7,858 bases of DNA from Faucicola sp902506215. Its GTDB lineage: Bacteria; Pseudomonadota; Gammaproteobacteria; Pseudomonadales; Moraxellaceae. This document shows, piece after piece, positions 1 through 5,630 of the stretch. The stretch spans positions 1 to 7,858 of the forward strand of contig CP069433.1 of assembly GCA_016888885.1 (NCBI GenBank), given 5' to 3'. The notes under the pieces are model-generated. The model had not been told where the DNA came from. It did not search any database and saw only the letters and a program-made list of their open reading frames with translations. Within the stretch, counting starts at the first letter, position 1, and each line of letters starts with the position of its first letter. The position numbers and the translations under genes are program-made.

Positions 1-1201
1 GGTCTTGTTCTAATTGGCGCTGTCGCTCCGCTTGTAGCTGTGCCTGTTGTTCAACGATCGCTTTCTCAGCTTTCCATTGCTCATACTTACTCATGGCTGA
101 TTGCTCAATGTCTTTTAGCAAGTCAGACGGCTTGGTCTTATTTTGGGATTTCCACTGCTCGTATTTCGCCATTAAATCCTGGGGAGTAGTTTCTTGTGAT
201 GGTTCAATCTGTGACATAGATAAATTAAAATCAACGCTAGGTGGTCTATTTTCGCGCTGGATAGATTTTTCTTGGTCAGGTGGTACATAGGTAGCTAAAT
301 TTTCTTGTGATGGCTGTACACTCGTTTCTGTGCGTTCTATGGCGTTTTGGTTTTTACGGCTTTCAACAATGATGCGATCTGCTAGTTGATTGGTTCGCTT
401 GATGTCAGCAAGCTCACGGTTAAACACGAGCTCATTGCGTTCTTTAATCAAGCGATTAAGGTCGCCTACAGGGGTTTGGATACCGTCACGCTCCATTTGG
501 GTGGCATTCTTCCCCATCTTGAGCTGTGGTAGCTGGTCGATGCCTTGGGATTGATAACTACGGCTGTCAATTAACGCATACCCATGTTCCGCTAACTGCT
601 CATTGGCGGTACGTTCCCATAACTCCCTTAGCTCAACGATCTCATTGCTCACACGATCAAGCCCAATTGACCGTCGTTTGTTATCGGATAGCTCGATAGT
701 GGCTTTGTCACCCAAAGTAAGCTGATTATCGGCGGTCAATTGGGCTTGCCGTGTGGTAAGCATGATATGCGCATGGAAGTTACGTTCATCAGCGCCCCTG
801 GCAATTTCTTTCTCGGTGGGTCGATGGATGCAACAATCAGCGATCACCCCATACTTATCGGCTAACGACTGGGCAAAACGGTGAGCCAAGGCTTTGCGTG
901 TTTCCTCGTCTAACTCATGAGGTAGATTAATAATCCATTCACGTGCCACTCGGCTATCTTTTCTATTTTCCGCTCGCTCTGCCATATTCCAAAGCGTATT
1001 ACGGTCGATCTCAACTTTATCTTTTAATTCACTGGGTAAAATAATATTGGCACTCATGACCCCCTGACGTTTACTGTAATCTTGGGTTTTGCCATAACGT
1101 TCATCTTGCAACTTTTCACCTGCACGATAAGAAGCCGAAGCAACGGCTGATTGTCCGCTACCTCGGCTAATACTCTTAGTCGTTGCCATGTAAATTGCCA
1201 T
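1..1201 (-). CDS. mobA: MobA/MobL-family (MOBQ) relaxase, N-terminal 400 codons
   Basis: DNA relaxase that nicks one strand at oriT and pilots it through a helper plasmid's secretion channel. Reading leftward from 1201, the N-terminus MAIYMATTKSISRGSGQSA is typical of MobA/MobL proteins. Tyr25 (in SASYRAGEK) lines up with the catalytic Tyr25 of RSF1010 MobA. His126 (CCIHRP), His143 and His145 (NFHAHIMLTTR) form the metal-binding triad. Residues 1 to about 200 are the relaxase domain. The remainder is charged, with a Gln/Glu/Arg-rich, probably coiled-coil end. The start is chosen because AAGG (minus strand) lies 7 nt upstream and the N-terminus matches the family. The frame is open to base 1 and continues at 7858-7809 if the molecule is circular, giving 416 residues in total. 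The family assignment is secure. Helper dependence is inferred from the lack of any type IV secretion genes here. Confidence 0.93.
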   Translation of the reverse strand, partial: MAIYMATTKSISRGSGQSAVASASYRAGEKLQDERYGKTQDYSKRQGVMSANIILPSELKDKVEIDRNTLWNMAERAENRKDSRVAREWIINLPHELDEETRKALAHRFAQSLADKYGVIADCCIHRPTEKEIARGADERNFHAHIMLTTRQAQLTADNQLTLGDKATIELSDNKRRSIGLDRVSNEIVELRELWERTANEQLAEHGYALIDSRSYQSQGIDQLPQLKMGKNATQMERDGIQTPVGDLNRLIKERNELVFNRELADIKRTNQLADRIIVESRKNQNAIERTETSVQPSQENLATYVPPDQEKSIQRENRPPSVDFNLSMSQIEPSQETTPQDLMAKYEQWKSQNKTKPSDLLKDIEQSAMSKYEQWKAEKAIVEQQAQLQAERQRQLEQD

Positions 1202-1388
1202 AATCTACCTTGCTTGATGTTGCTTTTTACCCTTGCCAAGTTAACCAATGTTGCCATTGAGGCGATTTTTTAATGGCGACGATCGGGGTTGTAGGGGCTT
1301 GACCCTGCCGATGTTTTGACTTGCAATAATATTGAGCGATAGCGAAATAATTATTTCAAGTCGAAAACTCGCACTTAGTCAGTGGGAC

Positions 1389-1446
1389 TCCGCCATTTAC
1401 GTGATTTAAGTTTAGCATATGGCTTTTGCTACGTGGCGGATTTTTT
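1389..1446 (+). repeat. Inverted repeat of putative oriT, followed by a T-run
   Basis: A 7-bp perfect outer stem (TCCGCCA 1389-1395 with TGGCGGA 1434-1440) and a 5-bp inner stem (TAGCA 1413-1417 with TGCTA 1427-1431) are followed by six T residues (1441-1446). In oriT context this would be the hairpin recognised by the relaxase during termination of transfer. The T-run also lets it resemble a rightward intrinsic terminator. That seems less likely, because no transcript is evident reaching it from the left. Confidence 0.5.
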
Positions 1447-1454
1447 GTTATGCT
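1426..1454 (+). promoter_or_regulatory. Candidate sigma70 promoter for mobC-vapD
   Basis: A -35-like TTGCTA (1426-1431) and a -10-like TATGCT (1449-1454) are separated by exactly 17 bp, each matching 4 of 6 consensus bases. The -35 lies within the right arm of the putative oriT inverted repeat. Relaxosome proteins binding there could repress mobC transcription, as in other mobilization regions (inference). Confidence 0.45.
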
Positions 1455-1485
1455 AAAGTAATATTCAGATGTTTGGAGGTTCGGT

Positions 1486-1809
1486 ATGTCTTTATTGATT
1501 GATGAAAGTAGTAAGGAACAGCAACGGATTAATGAGTTGCAACGTCAGTTAAATGCTAAATTAGAAAAGCAAAGTAAAGATGAAACTCGACAAAAGATTT
1601 TGTTGGGTGCGTTTTTTTTGGATTTATTAAAGCATGATAAGGTTGATGGTTTACGTCAATATACCGTTGATAGTTTAGATAAGTTTTTGTCTCGTGATGG
1701 GGATAGGACTTTGTTGTCACCTGTGTTGACCAATGTTAAAAAGTTGATAGGTCAGTCAGTTAGTCCAATCAATAAACTACAAAATACTCATTTGGGAGAT
1801 AAGCAATGA
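1486..1809 (+). CDS. mobC: Small mobilization accessory protein, MobC/TraD-like
   Basis: A 107-residue, highly charged helical protein, probably the relaxosome accessory that helps MobA bind or melt oriT. Residues 9 to about 35 are Gln/Lys/Glu-rich and likely coiled coil. The following stretch DETRQKILLGAFFLDLLKHD resembles the RQKILLGAF-type core of small MobC/TraD-like proteins that accompany MobA/MobL relaxases. It is transcribed away from mobA across the putative oriT, the usual mobC position. GGAGG (1475-1479) lies 6 nt before the ATG and is a strong ribosome binding site. The last 4 nt overlap the start of vapD, so the two are probably co-translated. The assignment rests on position and weak motif similarity. 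An alternative is that this protein is the antitoxin partner of VapD. Confidence 0.6.
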   Translation: MSLLIDESSKEQQRINELQRQLNAKLEKQSKDETRQKILLGAFFLDLLKHDKVDGLRQYTVDSLDKFLSRDGDRTLLSPVLTNVKKLIGQSVSPINKLQNTHLGDKQ

Positions 1810-2246
1810 GCCGTTACTTAATTACGTTTGATATGGATACCAATTGTTTAAAAAACAATTATCATAGCAATAATTACAACAATGCTTATGCTGATATCCA
1901 AAGAATATTGGGCAGGTATGGTTTTGATAATATTCAAGGAAGTGTTTATTTAGGTCATGATAATGTAAGTGAGGCTCATGGTACACTTGCTATTCAAGAA
2001 ATAACCGCTCGCTTTGATTGGTTTCATACTTGTGTATCAAATATTAAGTTTTATCGGTTAGAGAGTGATTTGAATGCTCAATTTATTGCCGATGGTGTTC
2101 ATCAAGCTAAACAGGCTTTTTTGCAACGTGTGGAGCAGTTGAAAAAATCATTGGTACAGGCTGGTTTAACTGACCAGCAGATTGATGATGTGATTAAGCA
2201 ACAGCAGTTTGAATTGGAAGGCTTGCCACTAAAAATAAATGCATAA
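1806..2246 (+). CDS. vapD: VapD-family endoribonuclease with C-terminal extension
   Basis: VapD proteins are small Cas2-like ferredoxin-fold ribonucleases, described as toxins in Haemophilus (with antitoxin VapX) and Helicobacter. Family hallmarks seen here are the opening strand YLITFDMD, with Asp9 where the catalytic Asp of VapD is expected, then NAYADIQRILGRYGF, the IQGSVYLG turn, and the final strand SNIKFYRLESDLN. At 146 residues it is longer than classic VapD (about 90-95). Residues from about 95 on form an extra Gln/Lys-rich helical tail. ATGA overlap with mobC (1806-1809) and GGGAG within the mobC end (1794-1798) indicate coupled translation. No VapX-like gene is visible, so either mobC, the tail itself or a chromosomal factor restrains it, or it is not toxic. 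Fold assignment is good. Toxicity is inferred. Confidence 0.85.
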   Translation: MSRYLITFDMDTNCLKNNYHSNNYNNAYADIQRILGRYGFDNIQGSVYLGHDNVSEAHGTLAIQEITARFDWFHTCVSNIKFYRLESDLNAQFIADGVHQAKQAFLQRVEQLKKSLVQAGLTDQQIDDVIKQQQFELEGLPLKINA

Positions 2247-2261
2247 ATGACTTGAACATTT

Positions 2262-2271
2262 TCAGATCTGA
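2262..2271. repeat. 10-bp palindrome between vapD and the next gene
   Basis: TCAGATCTGA is a perfect palindrome in the short gap downstream of vapD. It could be an operator for the small gene that follows, but no convincing promoter is centred on it. Confidence 0.2.
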
Positions 2272-2315
2272 TGCCATGTTAATTTAAACATTGTTTGATT
2301 AACAAAGGGAATTTC

Positions 2316-2555
2316 ATGGCTATAACAACTCAAGAGAATAAAAATAGTATCGATATTGTTGTACCTAGGGATGTAAATGCGTTTAATAAATCGTACAACG
2401 CAGGAAATCATGCCGATTATTCAGGTATTTATAAATGCTCAAAATGTGGTCGAGAAATAGCTCACAACAAAGATGACAATCCGTTGCCTACGCATTATCG
2501 CAATAATAACTGTAGTAGTCCTAATTGGAAATTATTTATCTACGCTGAAAACTAA
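2316..2555 (+). CDS. Small putative zinc-ribbon protein, function unknown
   Basis: A 79-residue protein. The start at 2316 is preferred over an upstream in-frame TTG (2295) because AAAGGGA (2304-2310) sits 5 nt before this ATG. The N-terminal 30 residues look flexible. The C-terminal half carries SGIYKCSKCGREIAHNK, with Cys41 and Cys44 as a CxxC knuckle, His50 and His60 as possible ligands, Cys66, and a closing WKLF strand. The layout (G-x-Y-x-CSxCG-x-E-I, a Lys/Asp turn, then LP) recalls short proteins of the protein L/YjzC type that are common on plasmids and in phages. Their function is not established. It stands between vapD and a terminator and is probably expressed alone or by read-through from vapD. 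I do not assign a role. Confidence 0.65.
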   Translation: MAITTQENKNSIDIVVPRDVNAFNKSYNAGNHADYSGIYKCSKCGREIAHNKDDNPLPTHYRNNNCSSPNWKLFIYAEN

Positions 2556-2565
2556 TTGGTAATCG

Positions 2566-2595
2566 ACAGCTCCTAAGCATAGGGGCTGTTTTTTT
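2566..2595 (+). terminator. Rho-independent terminator after the zinc-ribbon gene
   Basis: The stem ACAGCTCC (2566-2573) pairs with GGGGCTGT (2582-2589) through one G-T wobble around an 8-nt loop. It runs directly into seven T residues (2589-2595). It closes the mobC-vapD-small gene transcript. Confidence 0.85.
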
Positions 2596-2609
2596 ATATA
2601 AGGAAAATT

Positions 2610-2828
2610 ATGGAAACTTATACAGTAGAACTGACCGCACAAGAGATAAATACGATACTATTGGCATTATCAGGGAATGTTGCTGTTTATCAATCAACTC
2701 GGATTAAATATGATTTAGAAGATTTATTTCATCCTAATTTTGAGGAAATATTTGCTTTTAAACAGGAAAAAGAGGATAACTTTGCTCTGCAACAGAAACT
2801 GACAAAGGCAATAGAAAAATCAAAATAA
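2610..2828 (+). CDS. Conserved-looking small acidic protein, unknown function
   Basis: A 72-residue charged protein beginning METYTVELTAQEINTILLALSG. It resembles small plasmid and phage proteins that start with a short beta strand (YTVELT) and an amphipathic helix (QEINTILLAL), but I cannot name a family. No Cys, signal peptide or membrane segment is present. The C-terminal third (KQEKEDNFALQQKLTKAIEKSK) is predicted helical. AAGGAAA about 5 nt before the ATG is a good ribosome binding site. It follows a terminator, so it needs its own promoter in the short gap, which I cannot identify with confidence. It ends 2 nt from the convergent rep stop codon with no terminator between, so the two transcripts probably overlap at their ends. 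Confidence 0.6.
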   Translation: METYTVELTAQEINTILLALSGNVAVYQSTRIKYDLEDLFHPNFEEIFAFKQEKEDNFALQQKLTKAIEKSK

Positions 2829-2830
2829 AC

Positions 2831-3937
2831 CTAAGTAATACGTTGTCGGTCGAGTAATTCTTGTACCATGTGAAAAGTGGTGACTGTTTTAGGGTCTTTG
2901 AGCTGGGCTTTCCAGTCATCAAAGATGGGAGCATAGTCTCGGCGGTCATTGGGTGATATTTTACTACTGTTGGCATCGACAAATTCTTTGGTGTAGATGG
3001 CTAGTTTTCTGATTTGGGCATCGGTTAAGCCTTTGGTTTGCCATGATGGAGTTTTAGGTTTGGTGGTCGCTTGGTCACTATTAGCTTCGTTATCAGTGTG
3101 TCCGTTCACCCAATCAATGGTGTCAGGGTCTCTTTCTGTAAGTCTTTTTTTAGCGGATTCTTTTAACTTAAATTTGAGTTCAAGATGGGTGAATTTTCGC
3201 CCTTTTTTTAGCATTTCATATTTGACAGCATAAGGTGATTTTTCATTGATTTCATCAATAGCAGTGTCAATAACACGTTTTTTTAAGTCTGCCACGAGCG
3301 GATATTTAAGTTTCAGTAGGAGCATGAAACGCAAATCATCAAGCGAAATTTTTACATATCCTGTTGACTTATATTGCATGAGAAGTTGGTAAATTCTAAA
3401 TGTATAAGTACTGGTAAAACCCGCCACATCTGCTAAATCAATCTGCGTAAAACTAGCTTTTAGATTGCTTAAACGTGGTAGTACACGCTCATCAAATACT
3501 AATCTAGCAACTATATTGTCATCTGCTTTATGCGTTGGAAGAGAATCAAATAAATTATACAGTCGCAACTGTTTTATATATTCATCATAGTCTTCATGAT
3601 TTGGATATAAAGCACGCAATTTTTTTTCAGCATTTGCATCATATCGTAAGACTTCAGTAATCCACCCAATTTCAACCTCTCCTAAAGGGGTTGGTATAAG
3701 AATAGATTTTTTTCGTAAATCTCTTGTTGCTTGACGTATTTCTTGAGCCACATTACTAGGATTTGATCCCAGCTCTATGAAATCATCTCTCGTTATATAG
3801 AATGGAGTCTTTGGATTTACTTCTTGTTCTTTTGGTATTTGTTTTAAGACACAATAAATTAGACGTTGTTCATTTAAGGTTAGGTTATATGCCGAAGTAA
3901 CTAGGGAATTATCCATAACAACCAAATCTTTAGCCAT
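2831..3937 (-). CDS. repM: Rep_3 (RepM/RepB-like) plasmid replication initiator
   Basis: Initiator of theta replication: it binds the iterons just upstream, opens the adjacent AT-rich DNA and recruits host replication proteins. The N-terminus DLVVMDNSLVTSAYNLTLNEQRLI is the classic Rep_3 opening. Residues 10 to about 140 form the first winged helix (dimerisation, with ITRDDF and RQATRDLRKKSI). Residues about 150-265 form the second (iteron binding, with FTSTYTFRIYQLLMQYKSTGYVKI and ISLDDLRFML in order). A polar linker (about 275-305) leads to a helical tail near the end. At 368 residues it is somewhat longer than minimal Rep_3 proteins and fits the RepM group of Moraxella and Acinetobacter plasmids. 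The ATG at 3937 has only a weak AAGAA ribosome site, consistent with a tightly limited initiator. The palindrome within its promoter suggests autorepression by Rep dimers. Confidence 0.93.
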   Translation of the reverse strand: MAKDLVVMDNSLVTSAYNLTLNEQRLIYCVLKQIPKEQEVNPKTPFYITRDDFIELGSNPSNVAQEIRQATRDLRKKSILIPTPLGEVEIGWITEVLRYDANAEKKLRALYPNHEDYDEYIKQLRLYNLFDSLPTHKADDNIVARLVFDERVLPRLSNLKASFTQIDLADVAGFTSTYTFRIYQLLMQYKSTGYVKISLDDLRFMLLLKLKYPLVADLKKRVIDTAIDEINEKSPYAVKYEMLKKGRKFTHLELKFKLKESAKKRLTERDPDTIDWVNGHTDNEANSDQATTKPKTPSWQTKGLTDAQIRKLAIYTKEFVDANSSKISPNDRRDYAPIFDDWKAQLKDPKTVTTFHMVQELLDRQRIT

Positions 3938-3971
3938 CTGTAAATTTCTTATAATTTAAAAAATATGACTT

Positions 3972-4001
3972 ATATTAAATTGTCATATATGACTTTGTCA
4001 A
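3972..4001 (-). promoter_or_regulatory. rep promoter overlapped by a palindromic operator
   Basis: On the minus strand, TTGACA (4001-3996, perfect -35) and TAATAT (3977-3972, -10-like) are 18 bp apart and point at rep. Between them lies GTCATATATGAC (3982-3993), a perfect 12-bp palindrome made of inverted copies of the iteron core TGTCATAT. A further ATATGAC (3963-3969) lies just downstream. Half-iterons inverted over the promoter are the known operator design for Rep-dimer autorepression. Confidence 0.7.
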
Positions 4002-4005
4002 TATA

Positions 4006-4098
4006 TGTCATATTAACTCGTAAATCTGTCATATTAACTCGTAAATCTGTCATATTAACTCGTAAATCTGTCATATTAACTCGTAAATCTGTCATATT
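4006..4098. repeat. Iteron array of oriV: four 21-bp repeats plus a partial fifth
   Basis: Four identical, directly abutting 21-bp units begin at 4006, 4027, 4048 and 4069. Each starts TGTCATATTAACTCG and ends TAAATC. A fifth begins at 4090 and diverges after TGTCATATT. They lie immediately upstream of the rep promoter, as in iteron-controlled theta plasmids, and are the expected Rep monomer binding sites that set copy number and incompatibility. There are no spacers, so this is not a CRISPR array. Confidence 0.95.
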
Positions 4099-4099
4099 T

Positions 4100-4643
4100 A
4101 GTTCTGGCAATCCTTTACTGTTACTAGCTTTGCGTGGGGTCTAAAAATTATTTAAAAATATTTATAAAAATAAAAAAAAGAAACATAACAAAAAAATCGG
4201 TGGATAACTCCAAAATTTTTACTTCTTTGTTGGATTGGTTTTTTTATTTTTCAATTTTTTGAAAAAAATATTAATAGAACATTGAACATTTAAATCGCTA
4301 GGATTTTAATTTTAAAATTGTGATTTATTCAAACCGAAAACATCTATTTTTCATAGACACTTTATTGTTTGATATTAATTTATTTACTTGGTTTAACATT
4401 TTTATTAATTCTAATATATCTAAGACTATTAAATGAGTCGCGTATAAAAATATTAGAATCAGCTAAAAATAACTTCAATTTCAATCTTAGAACTTGTCAA
4501 TACTGTACAATATTTTGCTTTTTATAATAAAATCTTATTTTTTTAATGACTTTTATATTAATTTAATTTTTTGTTTTTAAACATTTTAGAAATAAATCAT
4601 TAAGAATTTATATTTTTTTATACAATATATACTTGGATTTAAG
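4100..4643. other. AT-rich origin and spacer without genes
   Basis: This stretch has no credible coding sequence. Next to the iterons it holds a long A/T tract with short T-rich and A-rich runs (about 4140-4198), the likely DNA unwinding element. A DnaA box follows at 4199-4207. Beyond about 4220 the sequence stays extremely AT-rich and I see only short tracts and no convincing hairpin or ORF. It probably separates the replicon from the cargo cassette and may be junction DNA left by cassette acquisition (inference). Confidence 0.6.
4199..4207 (-). promoter_or_regulatory. Candidate DnaA box in oriV
   Basis: Minus-strand TTATCCACC matches 8 of 9 bases of the DnaA box TTATCCACA. It lies about 100 bp from the last iteron on the far side of the AT-rich tract, a plausible position for host DnaA to assist opening. 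Confidence 0.6.
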
Positions 4644-4673
4644 TTGACTAATTTATGCAAAGTAAAATATATT
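4644..4673 (+). promoter_or_regulatory. Candidate sigma70 promoter of the peptide cassette
   Basis: TTGACT (4644-4649) and TATATT (4668-4673), each 5 of 6 to consensus, are 18 bp apart. This would start a transcript near 4680 with a leader of about 85 nt. That leader contains GTTCTA (4681-4686) complementary to TAGAAC (4718-4723), and a competing CTGTT/AACAG pair (4696-4700 with 4721-4725), so it may fold in two ways. In such AT-rich DNA chance matches occur, but the fit and placement are good. Confidence 0.55.
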
Positions 4674-4764
4674 TAAAAGCGTTCTATATCTTTATCTGTT
4701 TTTAATAGGTATATTTTTAGAACAGAATTTATTTTTATAAACTTAATAAAAAGGAAAATATGAT

Positions 4765-4887
4765 ATGGCAATCTCTAAACCACTATCTGACTTATATACT
4801 TCTGCATCAAAAAAAGATGTTAGTGTTCATCCAGCTATTAAAGCTACTGTACCACCACGTCCACCAGTTACTCCATGGCGTTGGTAA
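4765..4887 (+). CDS. Putative antimicrobial/RiPP precursor peptide, 40 residues, Pro-rich end
   Basis: A short gene starting MAISKPLSDLYTSASKKD and ending ATVPPRPPVTPWRW. AAGGA (4751-4755) lies 9 nt before this ATG. A nearer ATG at 4760 opens a different frame that runs through the terminator hairpin and is rejected. Residues 1-20 are polar and leader-like. The last 12 hold five prolines, two arginines and two tryptophans, with no Cys. The gene has its own promoter, ends 17 nt before a strong hairpin, and precedes an accessory protein and an ABC transporter, which is the layout of a bacteriocin or RiPP precursor. The PPRPP segment recalls proline-rich antimicrobial peptides (apidaecin, oncocin), which bind the ribosomal exit tunnel. 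The alternative is a ribosome-stalling leader peptide. The reading frame is fairly sure; the function is inferred. Confidence 0.68.
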   Translation: MAISKPLSDLYTSASKKDVSVHPAIKATVPPRPPVTPWRW

Positions 4888-4904
4888 GCTATTCCCTGTT
4901 TTTA

Positions 4905-4938
4905 AAAATAAGGGTGTGATTTATCACACCCTTATTTT
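4905..4938 (+). terminator. Strong hairpin terminator between peptide gene and export genes
   Basis: A perfect 15-bp stem (4905-4919 with 4924-4938) encloses the loop TTTA, with an A-run on the left and a T-run on the right, so it could act in both directions. No obvious second promoter lies before 4975. Partial read-through would therefore give much more peptide mRNA than downstream mRNA, as known for mccA/mccB-type clusters. It could also act as an attenuator. Confidence 0.88.
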
Positions 4939-4974
4939 GTATGTTTAAATTAAATTTAGAGTTGAGAATATAAA

Positions 4975-5616
4975 ATGTTTTTAGATAAAAATATATGGTC
5001 TATTTCTACACCTTTATCTGATATTCCTTTTGAAGCAAAGGAAGCTTATGATAAGGTTTTACCCTATGTTAATGACTTTTTATGTGCTGAACATCCTTAT
5101 AGAAAAGGAGTTATGTGTCCCTTTGTTCCATCAGCTATTAAAAATGATTTAATATTTTTTAGTTACTCAGAAAAAAAATCTATTGACATGTGTATAGATG
5201 TGGTTCGAAATTTAATGGAACATTACCTAAATGTTAGAAAAAATAATGAAGATAAATATATTTCATTTATACTCATGTTTGATGAAAATTTTGATATAGC
5301 CAACCTTTTAGATATACAACATTTGACTAAGGTTTTTTGTATTGAAAACAATATTATGATTGGGGCTTTATATAAAGAAAGTAACGCACCTAGTCTTCAT
5401 AATGAAAATTATTTTCCATTGAGAACTCAAGTTCCATGTTTAGTGATGAGAGATTTGACATCTCAAGACTTAATATTCTTAGATCCAGAGCAGTACTCTA
5501 TTGAGAAACGAATAGGTTTCTTGAAATCTTTTATTAAACGTTTTTCTACATCAAATAAGAAATATGACATTGAACAAGTAAATAAAGCTAAAGAAATCCT
5601 TCAAACCTATTCTTAA
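4975..5616 (+). CDS. DUF6875-like protein of the peptide cassette
   Basis: A 213-residue soluble protein with no signal peptide or membrane segment. From memory it resembles DUF6875 proteins, in two blocks. The first is HPYRKGVMCPFVPSAI (His40-Pro41 to about residue 55, with Cys48). The second is FPLRTQVPCLVMRDLTSQD, followed by LIFLD (about residues 147-170, with Cys155, Arg159, Asp160 and Asp165). The conserved Cys/His/Arg/Asp residues suggest a binding or catalytic site, but no reaction is established that I can cite. It lies 36 nt after the terminator and 14 nt before the ABC gene, so it is in one operon with them. Likely roles are maturation of the 40-residue peptide, delivery to the exporter, or immunity (all inference). 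Codon use is strongly AT-biased, unlike mobA. The ribosome site is weak (TTGAGA). Confidence 0.6.
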   Translation: MFLDKNIWSISTPLSDIPFEAKEAYDKVLPYVNDFLCAEHPYRKGVMCPFVPSAIKNDLIFFSYSEKKSIDMCIDVVRNLMEHYLNVRKNNEDKYISFILMFDENFDIANLLDIQHLTKVFCIENNIMIGALYKESNAPSLHNENYFPLRTQVPCLVMRDLTSQDLIFLDPEQYSIEKRIGFLKSFIKRFSTSNKKYDIEQVNKAKEILQTYS

Positions 5617-5630
5617 AAGTCATCTTGAAA

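Larger units (their letters stand above)
1202..1485. other. Likely oriT and mobA/mobC intergenic control region
   Basis: This gene-free gap lies between the divergent relaxase and mobC genes, the usual place for the oriT of a MOBQ plasmid. It holds several symmetric elements. TCCGCCA (1389-1395) pairs with TGGCGGA (1434-1440), with an inner TAGCA/TGCTA pair. On the minus strand, TAAGTGCG (1377-1370) resembles the core of RSF1010/R1162-type nic regions (TAAGTGCGCCCT), and the inverted repeat sits 5' of it as in those oriTs. GAAATAATTATTTC (1344-1357) is a perfect palindrome and CAATAATATTG (1324-1334) an odd-centred one. Either could bind MobC or a regulator. The nic position is not proven. 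A competing candidate is the GC-rich patch GTAGGGGCTTGACCCTGCC near 1290-1310. Confidence 0.55.

Noticed and set aside
93..290. 65-codon plus-strand frame
   Set aside because: Antisense to mobA, with low-complexity Ser/Trp/Phe composition and no ribosome site.
1054..1257. 67-codon minus-strand frame overlapping the start of mobA
   Set aside because: It is in another frame of the relaxase gene, which has clear MobA motifs and its own ribosome site.
2758..3233. Short frames on both strands within or beside the rep C-terminus
   Set aside because: They are shadows of the rep and small acidic protein genes, with no ribosome sites and no family resemblance.
4006..4098. Possible CRISPR-like tandem repeats
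   Set aside because: The 21-bp units abut with no spacers and lie upstream of a Rep_3 gene, so they are iterons.
4494..4528. TTGTCA and TATAAT as a promoter
   Set aside because: The spacing is 23 bp, too long for sigma70, and no gene starts soon after.
4765..4887. Lanthipeptide, lasso, sactipeptide or thiopeptide precursor
   Set aside because: The peptide has no Cys, and no cyclase, YcaO, radical-SAM or LanM/LanB-like gene is present in the window.
4760..4948. 62-codon frame starting at the first ATG after the ribosome site
   Set aside because: It runs through the perfect terminator hairpin, its product is a featureless hydrophobic/His-rich string, and its start is only 4 nt from AAGGA. 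The 40-codon frame at 4765 has better spacing and stops before the hairpin.
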